Below, piece by piece: positions 11,701-22,043 of a DNA stretch of 64,000 bases. Source of the DNA: Diospyros lotus (Eukaryota; Streptophyta; Magnoliopsida; Ericales; Ebenaceae). The stretch is from positions 29,368,116-29,432,115 of the forward strand of contig NC_068347.1 of assembly GCF_014633365.1 (NCBI RefSeq). The letters run 5' to 3'. The notes beneath the pieces were generated by a model. It made no database searches. It was given only the letters and a program-made list of their open reading frames with translations, and was not told the DNA's origin. A program made the translations under genes and the position numbers. Every line of letters begins with the position of its first letter. Position 1 is the stretch's first letter.

Positions 11701-14700
11701 GGACCCATGCCAACCTAGATATGGCTAAGAAGGGGAGGAATGTCTTTGCTCATGTTCCCTTAGCAAAAAAGTTCAAGCAGTTCAGGAAGGTGTCAAGCAA
11801 AGGTTGCACAAATAAGAAGTATAAGGCGATAGCTGACAAGCATAGAAAACACAAGGTATTTGAGATTGGAGATGAAGTCATGATATTCTTAAAGAATAAA
11901 CGGATTCCAGCAGGACAACAGAACAAGCTCAAGCCAAAGAAGTACGATCCTTACAAGATTACAAAGAAAATAAATGATAATGCTTATGTTGTGGATTCGC
12001 CTAATCATATGGGTATTTCCAAACATTCAATGTGGCTAATCTCTCTTTGTACTTATTAGATATGGATTTGTCCAAACAAAATCAAAATTCGAGGTTGAAT
12101 TTTTTCTCAAGTGAAGGTGAATGATGCGGTCACCAATCAAGACTCGACCCAAGTCCGACCCGACCAAACCAGAACAATATCACCGGAATAGTAACACCGG
12201 AACAATATTTTAATACTTCTTAAGTTTTAGAATTCTACTTGATTTAGGATTCAATTTCATGTTTCTACTTGATTTAGGATTCTATTTCATGTTGGATTAG
12301 GATTTTATTTTTATTAGGATTTTAGTTGGATTTTGTTTACAAATATTAGATGGATTTGGATTAGCCAAATACTATAAATATGCTTAGGATCTAGAGTTTG
12401 TAATCAAGTTTTTTTTAATCAAATTTCAGCAACTTATTTGGGTTTTCTTAGCAAAATAGTCTTGTTTTTGCGTCTTCTTGAAAGTCAAGATTCGGCCATT
12501 GAAGTTTGTTCTTTCAATGGTTTATTTTGGTGTGTGTTTTTTCACACACGCACTAGACGCTACGTCAGTTGACATGTGGAGACTCTTCTTGTGCCATGCA
12601 ATTTTGCCCAATCACCTCTGTGTGATTTTTTGGCCGTATCTTTTAACCATTACTAAAATTCATAAATAAGGTGCCATGAACATAATGCTTATGTTAATGT
12701 CAGTAGATATATGCCACCCTCAATGCTATAACTATCCTTGATATTCCATGATGCATCCGTTCTTAATTCTTAGCCTGTGAATAATATATACATTTATCAT
12801 CTTGTAATTTGTAGCCAGACTTGTGATCAACATTAATAGGATAGTTAATGGTATTTGATTCATTGATCAAAATGTTCCATTGGATAAGATATGTGAAATA
12901 ACAAACACTGAGAGACTACAAATGTCATTCTTACTGAGTGTTAGGTGTTTGAACAGGCAACAAGACCAATCAGGGGGTCCATCAGTCCAACCAGAAGAAA
13001 GAGTTCCTTGTGCAGTACCTGAGGAAGAAAATGATGACTTTTGGGGTTATGACAACATTCCAGGTGGCCTAGTACCATGAATATTCTTTTGATGGTTTTG
13101 CCATTTGGTTTGCCTTATAAACCTCTTGAGGGTGGCATCTTGAGCTTTGTTTTATATCTTTCTTCTTTTGGTAGTGATGCTTCACTTACCAAAAAAGAAT
13201 AGGATTTTTTTTTTTGGTTAAGTAAAAAAGAATAGGATTTACCATGTCCATTCTTTGACTAAAATTTTGTATGTTGCAGTTGAAGCTAAGAACTCCTTGG
13301 ATGGTGCATTGTGCAAAGATGCTCAACTAAATCATTTTGTGAAGCCTCCTGCGAACCTAGTTGTGCTTGAAGGCGATTGCTTAGATACTAGTGGTGATGG
13401 CAGTGAACTGGAGTCTTACCTGGTACCTAGAGTTATTTTTTTCTTTTCTTTTTCTTTTTGTGAAAGTGTCACATTGTGATTGCTATCAGGGTGAATAAAC
13501 TTTTTAATTAGATTTTTTTATTCTTCAGCTGTCAACCAGTGATATTTATCGGGATTTTATTCTATTAGACCCATGTGATGCAGTAGCAGTTGATAATTAC
13601 TTTAAGGATAATAGAGCTGGTAAAGGGCAGAATGGTACCTATAGAGGTGGCTCTCTAATTTCTAAATCTCGCAAGAGCTTTCAGTCTCCCAATAATCGAT
13701 CAGTGGGAACTGGCTGCAAATCATCAGCAGGAAAGAATCAGGATGCTAATCTCAATTCTGCTTCAAGTGACCATGGCTTTGAATTTAGTGGCGGTAATGC
13801 CATGCCTGATCCTCCTGACTGGGATATTCCCAAAAACAACATGCATGGATCAGAACTGGATGATAGATACTCGGAATCTTGGGACTTGGATGATTCAGAT
13901 GGTGAAGATGATCCATGGAAGCCTTTGAATCCACATGAACCAGGGAGTTTAAGAGTAAAACCCTTTAAGAAAGGTTCCTAAACTTTTGTTTCTTTGCTTG
14001 CTTAATTTCTCGCTCTTGTTTCTCATGCACTAAATTGTTCTTCTTTCTGGTTTTGAACAGTGAAATCTATCAGAAGGCAAGGGATCAGTTCCACTAAACG
14101 AGTCCCTATAACTAAGGATTTCCCTCTTGCTAGAATGCATGGCACCATTAGTTTAGAGCTCGCCAAAGCATGGGAAGCAAGCCATTGTGCCTCAGAGAGG
14201 CAAGAATCTGAATCACCTCCATTATATGAGAAGGTTGGTTTCTTTACCCTGTAATGTTGTCGCGTTAAATGATCTAATAGTGGTTATGATGCTGCATGTT
14301 TTATCTACAGCTGAGACATTCACTCATTCATGGCAACCACAAAAGCTGTGATGCATTTTTTAATCCCAAGGACAATAATGAAGACAATGAATATGATGAT
14401 GGAGGCCCTGATTTTGACATGCCCGAGGGTAAATGCGAGTATGAAGAAGTACCTTCACAACCTGAAAAGGTTAGGCAAATCAATTATATGTTATTGTATC
14501 AGGAAGCTGTTAATGGGAAAGTAAGCAATTATCATAGAATGCTCATGTGTTGATATTTATGCAGCATGATGAAGGTGATGTTTGCTTTCATATGAACAAT
14601 ATTTATGGACATGATGATCCAAGTTCTCAGGCTAGCCTAGAAGATCTTTGCCGATCTCACCTGGTAAGATTAGATTCGATTTATTTTTATATTGCATGCT

Positions 14701-16881
14701 TTGTCATGATACCAATCCCCACTTCCCCTCTGTCTGTGCTGGGGAGTGGACTGGCAAAAGTTTTGCTGGTCATATTACGTTTTTCTTCACCAATTCTCCT
14801 ACTTTCAATCTTAAATGACTGTTGCAAACTTGCACGTATATGAAAGAGATTGGCATGCTTATTCATGCTGTTGTACAATAGCAGTTTCACATAATTATAG
14901 AAGAAGCAGGCCTAAGAACAATAAACCTATATGGCAGGAGCGTGATAACTAAGATGAGTATGTTATGATAGATGTATGGCTATATAAGAAAAAGAAAAAT
15001 TAGTAATGATATTATTCATAATAAGATTGGAGCTAGGCCTATTGGAAATAATATTTGCCAGATGCAATTAAAGATGGTTTGTGCATGAAAGAAGTGGACC
15101 TGTAGAGACACCTGTGAAGAGAGAGTGGGATTGAAGAAGTTTGTAGCGAAAGAGCAACGGAAGATCTAAAAACAAAAACTTGGCAGAAAACTCTCAGTCA
15201 TGACATGAGACATAATGGCTTTACAGATAATATGATCATTGATATAGATGTCTGGAGAGTTGAAATCCATGTAGCTGACTTTAATGGTATTAAGGCATGT
15301 AATGATGATGATAAATTGACAGTCAACTTCACATGGTTTTATCTTTGGGCATGTCATTTCATTTCAGTTGAATAAGTCCAGGCTCTCAAATAGCACCTGA
15401 AGAAAAATATGGTGGTTTCTTGGAACAGATCGTTTGTCTATCCATTCAGTTGATATTGTTTTTGACCATCTTTTTGTTTGATTATCAGCATTAGAACTGT
15501 TCTTAACATGTCCTCTTGAGTCTTGAATTTAGGATGCTCTCCTAGCTAGCATTGCTGAAAATGAGAAACAGACTGAATTAGCTGCTCGTGTCTCAACTTG
15601 GAAACAGAGAATTGAAAAGGACTTGGAAGAGGAAGTAAGAGGCCGTCAGTTTTATGCACACAACAAAATTTACCATTTTGGATTTCAGTTTCATGGACTT
15701 GAACAAATGATGAAAAACCTTTTCCTGGCAGGATTCACGCCCACCATTTGATATTCATGAATACGGGGAAGGGATTTTGGAGAAGCTATCCCTGGATGCA
15801 GAGAGGAGTATCATGTCATTTGCAGATGTTGTTATGGGCCATGAGAAAGAAGATGTTGCTCGAACTTTCTCTGCTCTTCTGCAACTGGTAATTTTCTATC
15901 TAAAGATTCCGTATATAAATCTAAAAAATAAGGTTGCGTTCTCTTTACTTTTCAATTTTCAGTTTTGAGTTTTGAATTCATTTTCAGTTTTTTATTTTGG
16001 TAGTCTGTTTTTAGAAAATTAAAAACGCGTTCTCTTTATCATTTTGAAAAACTATTTTTCAAAACAGAAAATTAGAAAACACGTTTTATTTGAAATTTTG
16101 AATATTTTTTTAATGATATTTTATTCAATAAATTTGATTATTAAGTAAATTATAAATATTTAATGTTAATATATTATTAAAAAAATATATACGTTTTAAA
16201 GTTAATGAATTTTGTAATATTTTTTTCATTATAATAATAAAATATGAATAAATAAATAAATAAAAGTATTTTGAATTTAGAGTTTGTGTTTTGCATAAAA
16301 ACATTTAAAACAACTTTTGGTTGTTTTGAGTTTTCTTTATAATTTTTTTTTGTTTTCAAAAATATATTTTAAAAAATAGGAAAGAGAATGCGTTTTCATT
16401 ATTTTAGAAAATTAAAAATTAAAAATGATTTGAAAACAGTAAAGAGAACGAAAACTAAACTTTTTTACAGATCCAATATTGTAATTCTACTTGGTTGTAG
16501 GCTGAAATCATTAACTGCCATTAATTTTTTCAGGTTAACAATGGAAATGTTAATCTGGAGAGGGGTCACACGGGCAGTGAGCCGGTCTGTTACACTGCCG
16601 TCAATCCATTCTATGTGCGGCTTCTCAGCCATGATAAGAGACCAGGAGGAGGTCATTTCCAGGCATCAAAGAAGAGAGCCAAATCACCTATGAGGAAGGA
16701 CAAGTCAGGGAAGGAGAATAAACCCGCTGTCAGCTTGTCACATCCAGGATCTGCCTCGACATCCATGGCATCGCAGTTGAACTGCAAGTTCTCGGTAAAA
16801 CTAGGAAAGGTCGGCAATGTTAGGTGCACCCCCGAAGGTAAGCGAAGGCGAAGGTCCCGGCTGGTTGAACCAGTCGACTGA
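1243..16881 (+). CDS. CAP-H2: Condensin-2 complex subunit H2 (CAP-H2 kleisin), 11 exons, 670 aa
   Basis: Kleisin subunit of condensin II, which bridges the SMC2/SMC4 heads and recruits the HEAT subunits for chromosome condensation in the nucleus. Exons: 1243-1423, 1504-1603, 12957-13063, 13280-13422, 13529-13973, 14061-14233, 14311-14469, 14565-14663, 15533-15634, 15732-15887, 16534-16881. All introns are GT-AG and the joined frame is open for 670 codons, close to the Arabidopsis homologue. The N-terminal kleisin region (residues 1-125) contains [10 protein letters not shown] and [19 protein letters not shown]; an acidic middle contains [20 protein letters not shown]; the C-terminal winged-helix region (about 505-590) contains [11 protein letters not shown]. 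The tail is basic ([18 protein letters not shown] at 657-664), suggesting nuclear import, and Ser606-Pro-Met-Arg fits a CDK site. Intron 2 is 11.35 kb and full of transposons. Start chosen at the first ATG in the conserved N-terminal frame. Family identity is secure; exact splice sites are inferred from sequence. Confidence 0.95.
2323..2748. mobile_element. Solo LTR (426 bp) in CAP-H2 intron 2
   Basis: The unit begins TGTCAGGACCC and ends GGTCGTGACA, with short inverted ends TGTCA/TGACA. It is flanked by a perfect 5-bp target duplication GTTTC (2318-2322 and 2749-2753). No internal retrotransposon sequence is present, so this is a solo LTR left by LTR-LTR recombination. Its TGTCACGACCATGA end (read on the minus strand) resembles one end of the LTR at 63650, suggesting a related Ty3-type family. 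Confidence 0.85.
2850..3701. mobile_element. Rearranged Cassandra-type TRIM with 5S-rRNA-like LTRs
   Basis: The region holds a + oriented LTR (2850-3075, TGTAATACC...ATGTTACA), a minus LTR lacking its first ~50 bases (3076-3255), a short internal segment (3256-3424) ending in a primer site for initiator tRNA-Met read on the minus strand (GGTATCAAAGC, 3411-3421), a complete minus LTR (3425-3650), and a 51-base + fragment of LTR end (3651-3701). Each LTR contains a stretch resembling the plant 5S rRNA internal promoter; in the first it is 2951-3015, with TTAAGCGTGCTTG and ATGGGTGACC. LTRs carrying 5S sequence are the hallmark of Cassandra TRIMs. Outer flanks are TGCCA (2845-2849) and TGCTA (3702-3706), a near-perfect target duplication, so the whole complex behaves as one insertion. 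Confidence 0.85.
4160..6020 (-). mobile_element. Athila-like solo LTR (1.86 kb) in CAP-H2 intron 2
   Basis: The unit starts TGACTGTAACACTCAC and ends TTAACCACTAATCA, the same ends as the LTR at 41206-43227. It shares recognisable blocks with that LTR, for example the TTTATACTCG...GTACGAGT segment and the GGCATTTCCAGT block. Flanks GTTAT (4155-4159) and GTGAT (6021-6025) form a target duplication with one mismatch. No internal region is present. Orientation is inferred from the related element whose primer-binding site lies on the minus strand. It carries the ATCCGGAT minisatellite listed separately. Confidence 0.8.
5409..5850. repeat. Minisatellite of the palindromic octamer ATCCGGAT
   Basis: About 19 exact or one-mismatch copies of ATCCGGAT occur at roughly 20-25-base spacing, commonly followed by GTGTTGNGGGA or preceded by GTGNGA/GAGGGAC. 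Because the octamer is its own reverse complement, both strands translate into repetitive HPD/IRI-like peptides; these are not genes. The array sits inside the solo LTR at 4160-6020 and is not found in the related LTR at 41206-43227. Confidence 0.85.
6021..9640. other. Intron 2 of CAP-H2, no recognisable gene
   Basis: AT-rich intronic sequence. Short open frames here lack any recognisable domain. The 6950-7010 and 7800-7900 stretches contain fragments of the CAAGGCGC/AGGCACAAGG type that are common degenerate plant repeats and also occur at 2130-2260. A compound simple repeat lies at 8674-8724. Confidence 0.5.
8674..8724. repeat. Compound microsatellite poly-C / (TC)n / (AC)n
   Basis: A run of about 21 C is followed by (TC)n and (AC)n. 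It lies in CAP-H2 intron 2. The exact length of the C run is the part most likely to be wrong in the assembly. Confidence 0.9.
9660..10130. mobile_element. Probable LTR-type fragment hosting a younger insertion
   Basis: The sequence resembles an LTR read backwards, with a TTATTTATAG (CTATAAATAA on the other strand) at 9806-9815 and a direct repeat CTTGCCATGTGGCAG around 10052-10066 and 10094-10108. No complete ends were identified, because the element at 10136-12567 is inserted at its right side. Assignment is tentative. Confidence 0.3.
10558..11574 (+). pseudogene. Gag-derived ORF of the non-autonomous element
   Basis: The open frame continues from upstream, but the ATG at 10558 just after the primer-binding site gives 338 residues. 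The first ~140 residues resemble a Ty3-type Gag N-terminus: a charged heptad-like stretch ([21 protein letters not shown]), an acidic DDSDDEDD, and a degenerate YKLKNDF...EDYV block like the start of the capsid. The remaining ~200 residues, rich in Ser, Asp and Ala, are not recognisable as capsid, zinc knuckle or pol. The frame has no stop. It could be a drifted deletion fusion or sequence captured by the element. Confidence 0.6.
11574..12059 (+). pseudogene. Integrase C-terminal remnant of the same element
   Basis: A 161-residue frame overlaps the stop of the preceding one by one base. Residues ~80-155 match the C-terminal part of Ty3-type integrase: a [19 protein letters not shown] block, then [21 protein letters not shown] and [11 protein letters not shown]. 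The catalytic integrase core and the rest of pol are missing, so this is a deletion remnant just upstream of the 3' LTR. Confidence 0.75.
15932..16455. mobile_element. PIF/Harbinger-type MITE in CAP-H2 intron 10
   Basis: Inverted ends GGTTGCGTTCTCTTTAC (left) and, on the other strand, GTTTTCGTTCTCTTTAC (right) bound an AT-rich non-coding core. The 3-bp duplication TAA flanks it (15929-15931 and 16456-16458). It ends 78 bases before the acceptor of exon 11. The element at 52400 has similar but more diverged ends. Confidence 0.75.
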
Positions 16882-18250
16882 CAGATTCTGCAGGGCGAGT
16901 CGAAACTAGTTTGCAAGCGAAGTAAGCTGATTGTCGTCATCGGATCAGCGTTAGGAAATTCAACACACCCAGTTGAACGACATCCAAGACAATGTGTAAG
17001 CAGGAAGCAGCATACCATTGCAACAAGTCTAGCTAGATTGCCAACTAACAAATAATTAGTTGTGAATTGTTGTTGTCTAATGTAATATTTTGGGGGCTCC
17101 TTAAATCATTATAACTCTTAAGAGGCTGCTGCTTGTAGTATTAACAGTATATATCATCTGGTGAATTTAAAGCTCTCTCTGCTTCATTTGCTGCCCCCTG
17201 TGAAGCAAGGAGTAAATTACTAGCTGCACAACTTTCTATTTTTGTATCTTAGTTTGAATCCTATTGAATTTTGATTCATCAAAATGTCATTTCTCACTTG
17301 GAGAGTAGGAGTACAAGCAGGTGGGCAGGTGGGGGCACTGGGCTGTCCTCGTAATGGGTATCCGTTTGCTTTTAATTTTATCTAAAATATCAAAATCTTG
17401 TTGCCGTGTCTAAAAAAAAATATTTAAGTGGAGTATATAATAAAAAAGTTTAGATAAGCGGAGCTATAACTAATTCAGCTAAGTTTTTTCTTTGCACCAG
17501 GCAGGGGCACAATAAGAGATGTTTGGGTTACCATTTTTAAAAGTAACTTATAAGGTATTTAATTTTAAGGTGTGCAAAGTTTAAAAGTTGAGTTGTGTTT
17601 AAGTTGATAATGTATTTGAATAAATGTGATTTTAAGTTATAAGTTATATAGTTATGTATTTAGTTTGTAACAGCTGATAAACTATCAAAATTTGACAAAA
17701 AGATAAAAATAGATATATTGTTGAATAATATAAATAAAATTTATAAAAATATTAAATATATTAAAATATATATATGTGTATATACATTAAATATATATGT
17801 TATATATATATAATAAACAATGGAGAAGATGCAGGTGATGGCGATGGGCTGGGGTGACGACGATAGAAGACGGCATTGGATGACGGACGATGATGATGGT
17901 GATAAACATGGAAGAGGCGGACGTCGATGAGAAACATGGAGGAGGCAACAGTCAAAGATGGGTAAGGTGACAGCAACGATAAGAAGGCATAAGTATGAAG
18001 AAGGGTAAAGATTGAAAATATGTGTTTTTTTTTAGGGTAAATCAGTAATTTACTTGATTAACACAAAAATTTTCTAAGACCTTATTTGAAAAAGTTGAGG
18101 ATATCTTATCACAAATACTAATAAAATAATTTATAATGTTAGTAACATTTAAGTTCGTAAATATTGTAACACGTAAAAAAATAAGTTATATATACCTTAT
18201 AAATTAATTCAATAAATTGTAAGTAGTGAAGCCGATAATCCGAAAACTCT
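16882..18250. other. Intergenic region between CAP-H2 and EH1, first part
   Basis: The first ~400 bases probably hold the CAP-H2 3' UTR. From 17520 to 18240 the DNA is AT-rich with matching stretches near both sides (TTATAAGGTAT at ~17550 and its reverse complement near 18200), which may mark an old DNA transposon; no target duplication was found. No gene is seen. Confidence 0.45.
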
Positions 18251-18254
18251 CTAA

Positions 18255-19304
18255 GGCCATCTCTAACGTTGGTAAAATTTCCTCTCTAAGTCAAATTTTG
18301 AGGAGGAAATGATTGGAACCTCTCCAATAGGACTCCCTATCCAGCAATTTCCTTCTCAAATTTTTAAGGAGTTTCAAAAAGCTCTCTACAGTTGATGAGT
18401 GATTTTTAGCTTCTCATATTTCTCCAATGACTATCTGTAAGATTTGAAGAAGACTCCAATGACTCTCTACTTCATCTGAAAGTTGAAGAAAACTCTGGTG
18501 AAAAGTAGTAGCAGTGGCGACGGCTACCAACAGTAGCAGAGGAGACGATAGAGAAGAAGGAGCACCAACGAGGCAGTGTAAGGTAGCTGCGGCAAGGAGC
18601 AGCAGAGTAGAAAGAGCATTGGCGAGGATAAGCGGTTGTGGCGATAGCTCCAGCAGTGACAATGACGACGACAACTCCCTCCTTTAGTATTCAGCGATTA
18701 TCTTTTCTATATAGGTTTGTGATTTTTATGGGTTTGTGATTTTTATTATGTATTTTATATAAAATTTGTATATATTAAAGTATTGAGTTTTAATTATATT
18801 TTGATTAATTTGTGTATTTGATTATATATTTGTTTGTATGTGAATATTTAATTAATTTGTGTATTTGATTACATTTGTTTGTATGCCAATATTTGATTAT
18901 TTTGTGTATTTAATTATTTATTTTATGTGTATATTTAATTATTGATTATGTATGTGTATTCAATGTAAATTTTATAGTAATAAAAATTATGTGTGTTGTT
19001 AAATAATTGTTTTTTAAAAAATATTAATAAATTTATTTACAAATATATTAAATATTATAAAAATCTAATATTGTCATATTTATTATTAAATTATTAAATA
19101 ATTAAGAAATTTTGTAGTAATAAAAATTATAAGTGAGATAAAATAAATAAAATTAAAATTTATTAATAATTAAGTAGGGTAGGAAGCGAAATAAAAAGAA
19201 TAATAAAAAGTATGGTTGGAGTACGTATTATTTTTTAAATAAAATTAAAATAAAAAATAAATTATTCATAAGGAGTGGAATTGGAGAATGTGGTTGGAGA
19301 TCCC
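18255..19304. mobile_element. Candidate DNA transposon with GGCCATCTC-type ends
   Basis: The left end GGCCATCTCTAACG and the right end (other strand) GGGATCTCCAACC are imperfect inverted repeats of a kind common on plant MITEs. The core has repeated CTCCAATGACTCTCTA motifs and long AT-rich runs, with no coding capacity. No convincing target duplication was found, so the call is weak. Confidence 0.35.
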
Positions 19305-19504
19305 GCGTGCCTTCATCGGCTGACCTGACCAGACCGGTGTGAAGGGGAGCGAGCGGGCCATCATTTTCATTGTACTTTCCGTGCCCTTTTCGTCTTCTGA
19401 CTTTCAGGGAAACAAACAGCCTCTTGACTCCGCCATCGCCATGTACATATACGTGAAACTAATCCTGCAAGCCAACGAAACCCGCAGTTTGGAGAGTGAA
19501 AGAG

Positions 19505-22043
19505 ATGGAAGGGATAGAGCACAAGACGATCGCCGTCAACGGCCTCAACATCCACGTGGCGGAGAAGGGCCGAGGCCCGGTGGTGCTCTTCCTCCACGGC
19601 TTCCCGGAGCTCTGGTACTCCTGGCGCCACCAAATCCTCTTCATGGCCTCCCACGGCTACCGCGCCGTCGCCCCCGACCTCCGCGGCTACGGCGACACCA
19701 CCGGCGCCCCCGCCAGCGACGCCGCCAAGTTCACCGTCCTGCACGTGGTGGGCGACGTCGTGGCGCTCATTGACGCCATTGCTCCGGATGAAGAAAAGGT
19801 GTTCGTTGTTGGGCATGACTGGGGGGCACAAATTGCTTGGTACTTGTGCTTGTTTAGGCCTGAGAAAGTCAGGGCTTTGGTGAATTTGAGTGTCCATTTC
19901 GTTCCCAGGCACCCAACAGGAAAGATTGTAGAAATATTCAGAAACTTATATGGTGATGATCACTATATCTGCAGATTTCAGGTGCTCTTTATGCTCTTAG
20001 TACTTAATTGATCTTAATAGTTATTTGAATTGGTTGAAGTTGTTTATTTTATGAGTTGATCTTAAAAGATTTCCAAAATGGAAAAAATAACCCTGACTTG
20101 AATACCTTGTCTGTTCTAATATACATTGATTTAATTGTGCAAAGTTATTGCAAGATTATTATGAGTTCACTTCAAGAAAACTTTTATTGAGCTGAATTCA
20201 GGACAACTTCAAGTAGTTTGATTCATTGCACAACCAACCTTACTCTTAACTGTGGCTTATGTTAGTTATGTGGAGTGAATTCCATTTCTAGCTAGTGTGA
20301 GCCCTTGTTAATTCAATCTTCAGTGTTCATTGGTTTGTGTATTACTACTATATGATAAGCATGTTTTGACCATTGATTAGCTGCTGAATGCTGAGATTGG
20401 TGAGGACAAGATTCCCACTAGATACATGTTTCTGACAACTTCGAATAAAATTTAAATTTTGGCCCTATATGTGTGCATTAAAATTGCTTAACATTTCTAA
20501 CAGTCAATTTGGACAAATAATTGAAGATTTGATGGAATTCTCTGTTCTGTTTTCTAGTTTTTCGTTTTTCTGGGTAGGATTATTTCCCTATGCAACCTCA
20601 GTAATAGTAGTCTCTTCTCATAAAGGATGGATATTTGGAGCTATGATCTCTTTCTTTTTTTTTTTTTCCTTTCTTTTTTAAGCTATGGGGTAGATTTTGT
20701 GCAGTGATAAGATTGTTTTTTGAGTAGATCATATATATATAAAAATCATATTGAGTTACTGTACAAATGAGGTTGGTTAATTTTGATCATACCCTTTTGA
20801 TGGAAATAACCCATTAAAATGTCTTTTAGTTGCATGTCACTATCACATTATTTTTGTCATGAAATTTGTGTAAAAAAGTCTAAAAAGTTAGCAAGTTTTA
20901 TTTATTCATTATGCAGGCATTTTATGCATCTATATATTATTTTGGCATATCTATTTATATACCGATACCACATGGAACAACTGGCAATTTTTTTCTATTG
21001 TAATTTTGGGTCAATGCAGAAAAATATTCATTCAGAATTTTGGAGAATTAATATTGAAAAACTTTTTATGCACTGTTGTGATTTAGCAAGGAAAAAACTT
21101 GTATATTTCCAGCAAAGTAGACTCACTATATATACTGTTTAGGAGATGAACTAGCCACTTCCTTAAAATAAGGAGCCACTATCTAACCACCTAATTTGAA
21201 ACAAAACACAAATTAAGGACCATAACTCAGCCCATTACCAGATAAAGACAACTGAAAAAACAACCAAACAACTTTGAGAAAAAACAATAATTCATAAATT
21301 TGATAATCTGAAAATTATTCCTCATTTCCCGACACAGACTATTCATAGAGTTTAACATTTCATAGTTGGGAAAACCCAACTCATTAAGGTCTTTCCTAAG
21401 TCATTTGTGTATTTTGTAGGAACCTGGAGAAATTGAAGCTGAGTTTGCAAATATTGGTTTTAAAAGAATTGTCACAAATTTCCTGACATACCGGAAGACA
21501 GAGCCATTTCATCTTCCTAAAGGTAAAGGATTTGGAGATTCACCTGATGATCCAGTAATCTTGCCCTCTTGGTTATCAGAAGAAGATATTGATTACTATG
21601 CTAGCAAGTTTGAGCAGGCTGGCTTCACTGGTGGAATTAACTACTACAGGGTTTTTGATCTGTAAGTTATACACACGCTTGTCCGTTTCCGGTTCAGCAA
21701 AGTCCTGATCATAATAATTATATCTCATATGCTAGAGATATTGCAGCTTCTTTTCATGTAGATTTCAAACCCTAATCTTTAACCACTTTAATGCAGAAAC
21801 TGGGAACTGACAGCTCTGTGGGCAGGGGCCCAAGTGAAAGTGCCAGTGAAGTTCATTGTGGGTGATTTAGACATGAGCTATAACCTCCCAGGAGCCAAGG
21901 ATTACATCCACAATGGTGGTTTCCAGAAGGATGTGCCCCAGTTGGATGAAGTTGTTGTCTTGGAAGGTGCAGCACACTACATCAACCAAGAGAAGCCTGA
22001 TGACATTAACAAACACATTCTTGAGTATGTCCACAGGTTCTGA
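19505..22043 (+). CDS. Soluble epoxide hydrolase EH1, 3 exons, 321 aa
   Basis: Cytosolic alpha/beta-hydrolase that opens epoxides to vicinal diols; in plants the substrates are mainly fatty-acid epoxides linked to cutin and defence. Exons 19505-19981, 21420-21661 and 21797-22043 join to 966 bases with GT-AG introns. The catalytic set falls at the same positions as potato StEH1: oxyanion-hole HGFP 31-34, nucleophile Asp105 in GHDWGA, lid tyrosines Tyr154 (HYICRF) and Tyr235 (NYYR), acid Asp265 (GDLD) and base His300 (EGAAHYI). No signal peptide or targeting extension is seen. The ATG at 19505 is chosen because MEGIEHKTIAVNGLNIHVAE is shared with the other two copies. Exon 1 is markedly GC-rich compared with exons 2 and 3. 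It is the most diverged of the three copies. Confidence 0.97.

Larger units (their letters stand above)
10136..12567 (+). mobile_element. Non-autonomous Ty3-type LTR retrotransposon (2.43 kb)
   Basis: The 5' LTR is 10136-10525 and the 3' LTR 12122-12567; both begin TGATGCGGTCACC and end CA. A perfect 5-bp target duplication GTTGA flanks the element (10131-10135, 12568-12572). The primer-binding site TGGTATCAGAG (10528-10538) matches initiator tRNA-Met, and a purine-rich tract GTGAAGGTGAA precedes the 3' LTR. The 5' LTR is about 56 bases shorter and lacks the TATA segment (TATAAATA at 12373-12380) present in the 3' LTR. Protease, reverse transcriptase and RNase H are absent, so it cannot move on its own. 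Confidence 0.92.

Noticed and set aside
19367..19912. 181-codon minus-strand frame opposite EH1 exon 1 (and matching frames opposite EH2 and EH3)
   Set aside because: Produced by the GC-rich codon usage of the real exon; no family similarity, and it follows the sense codons.
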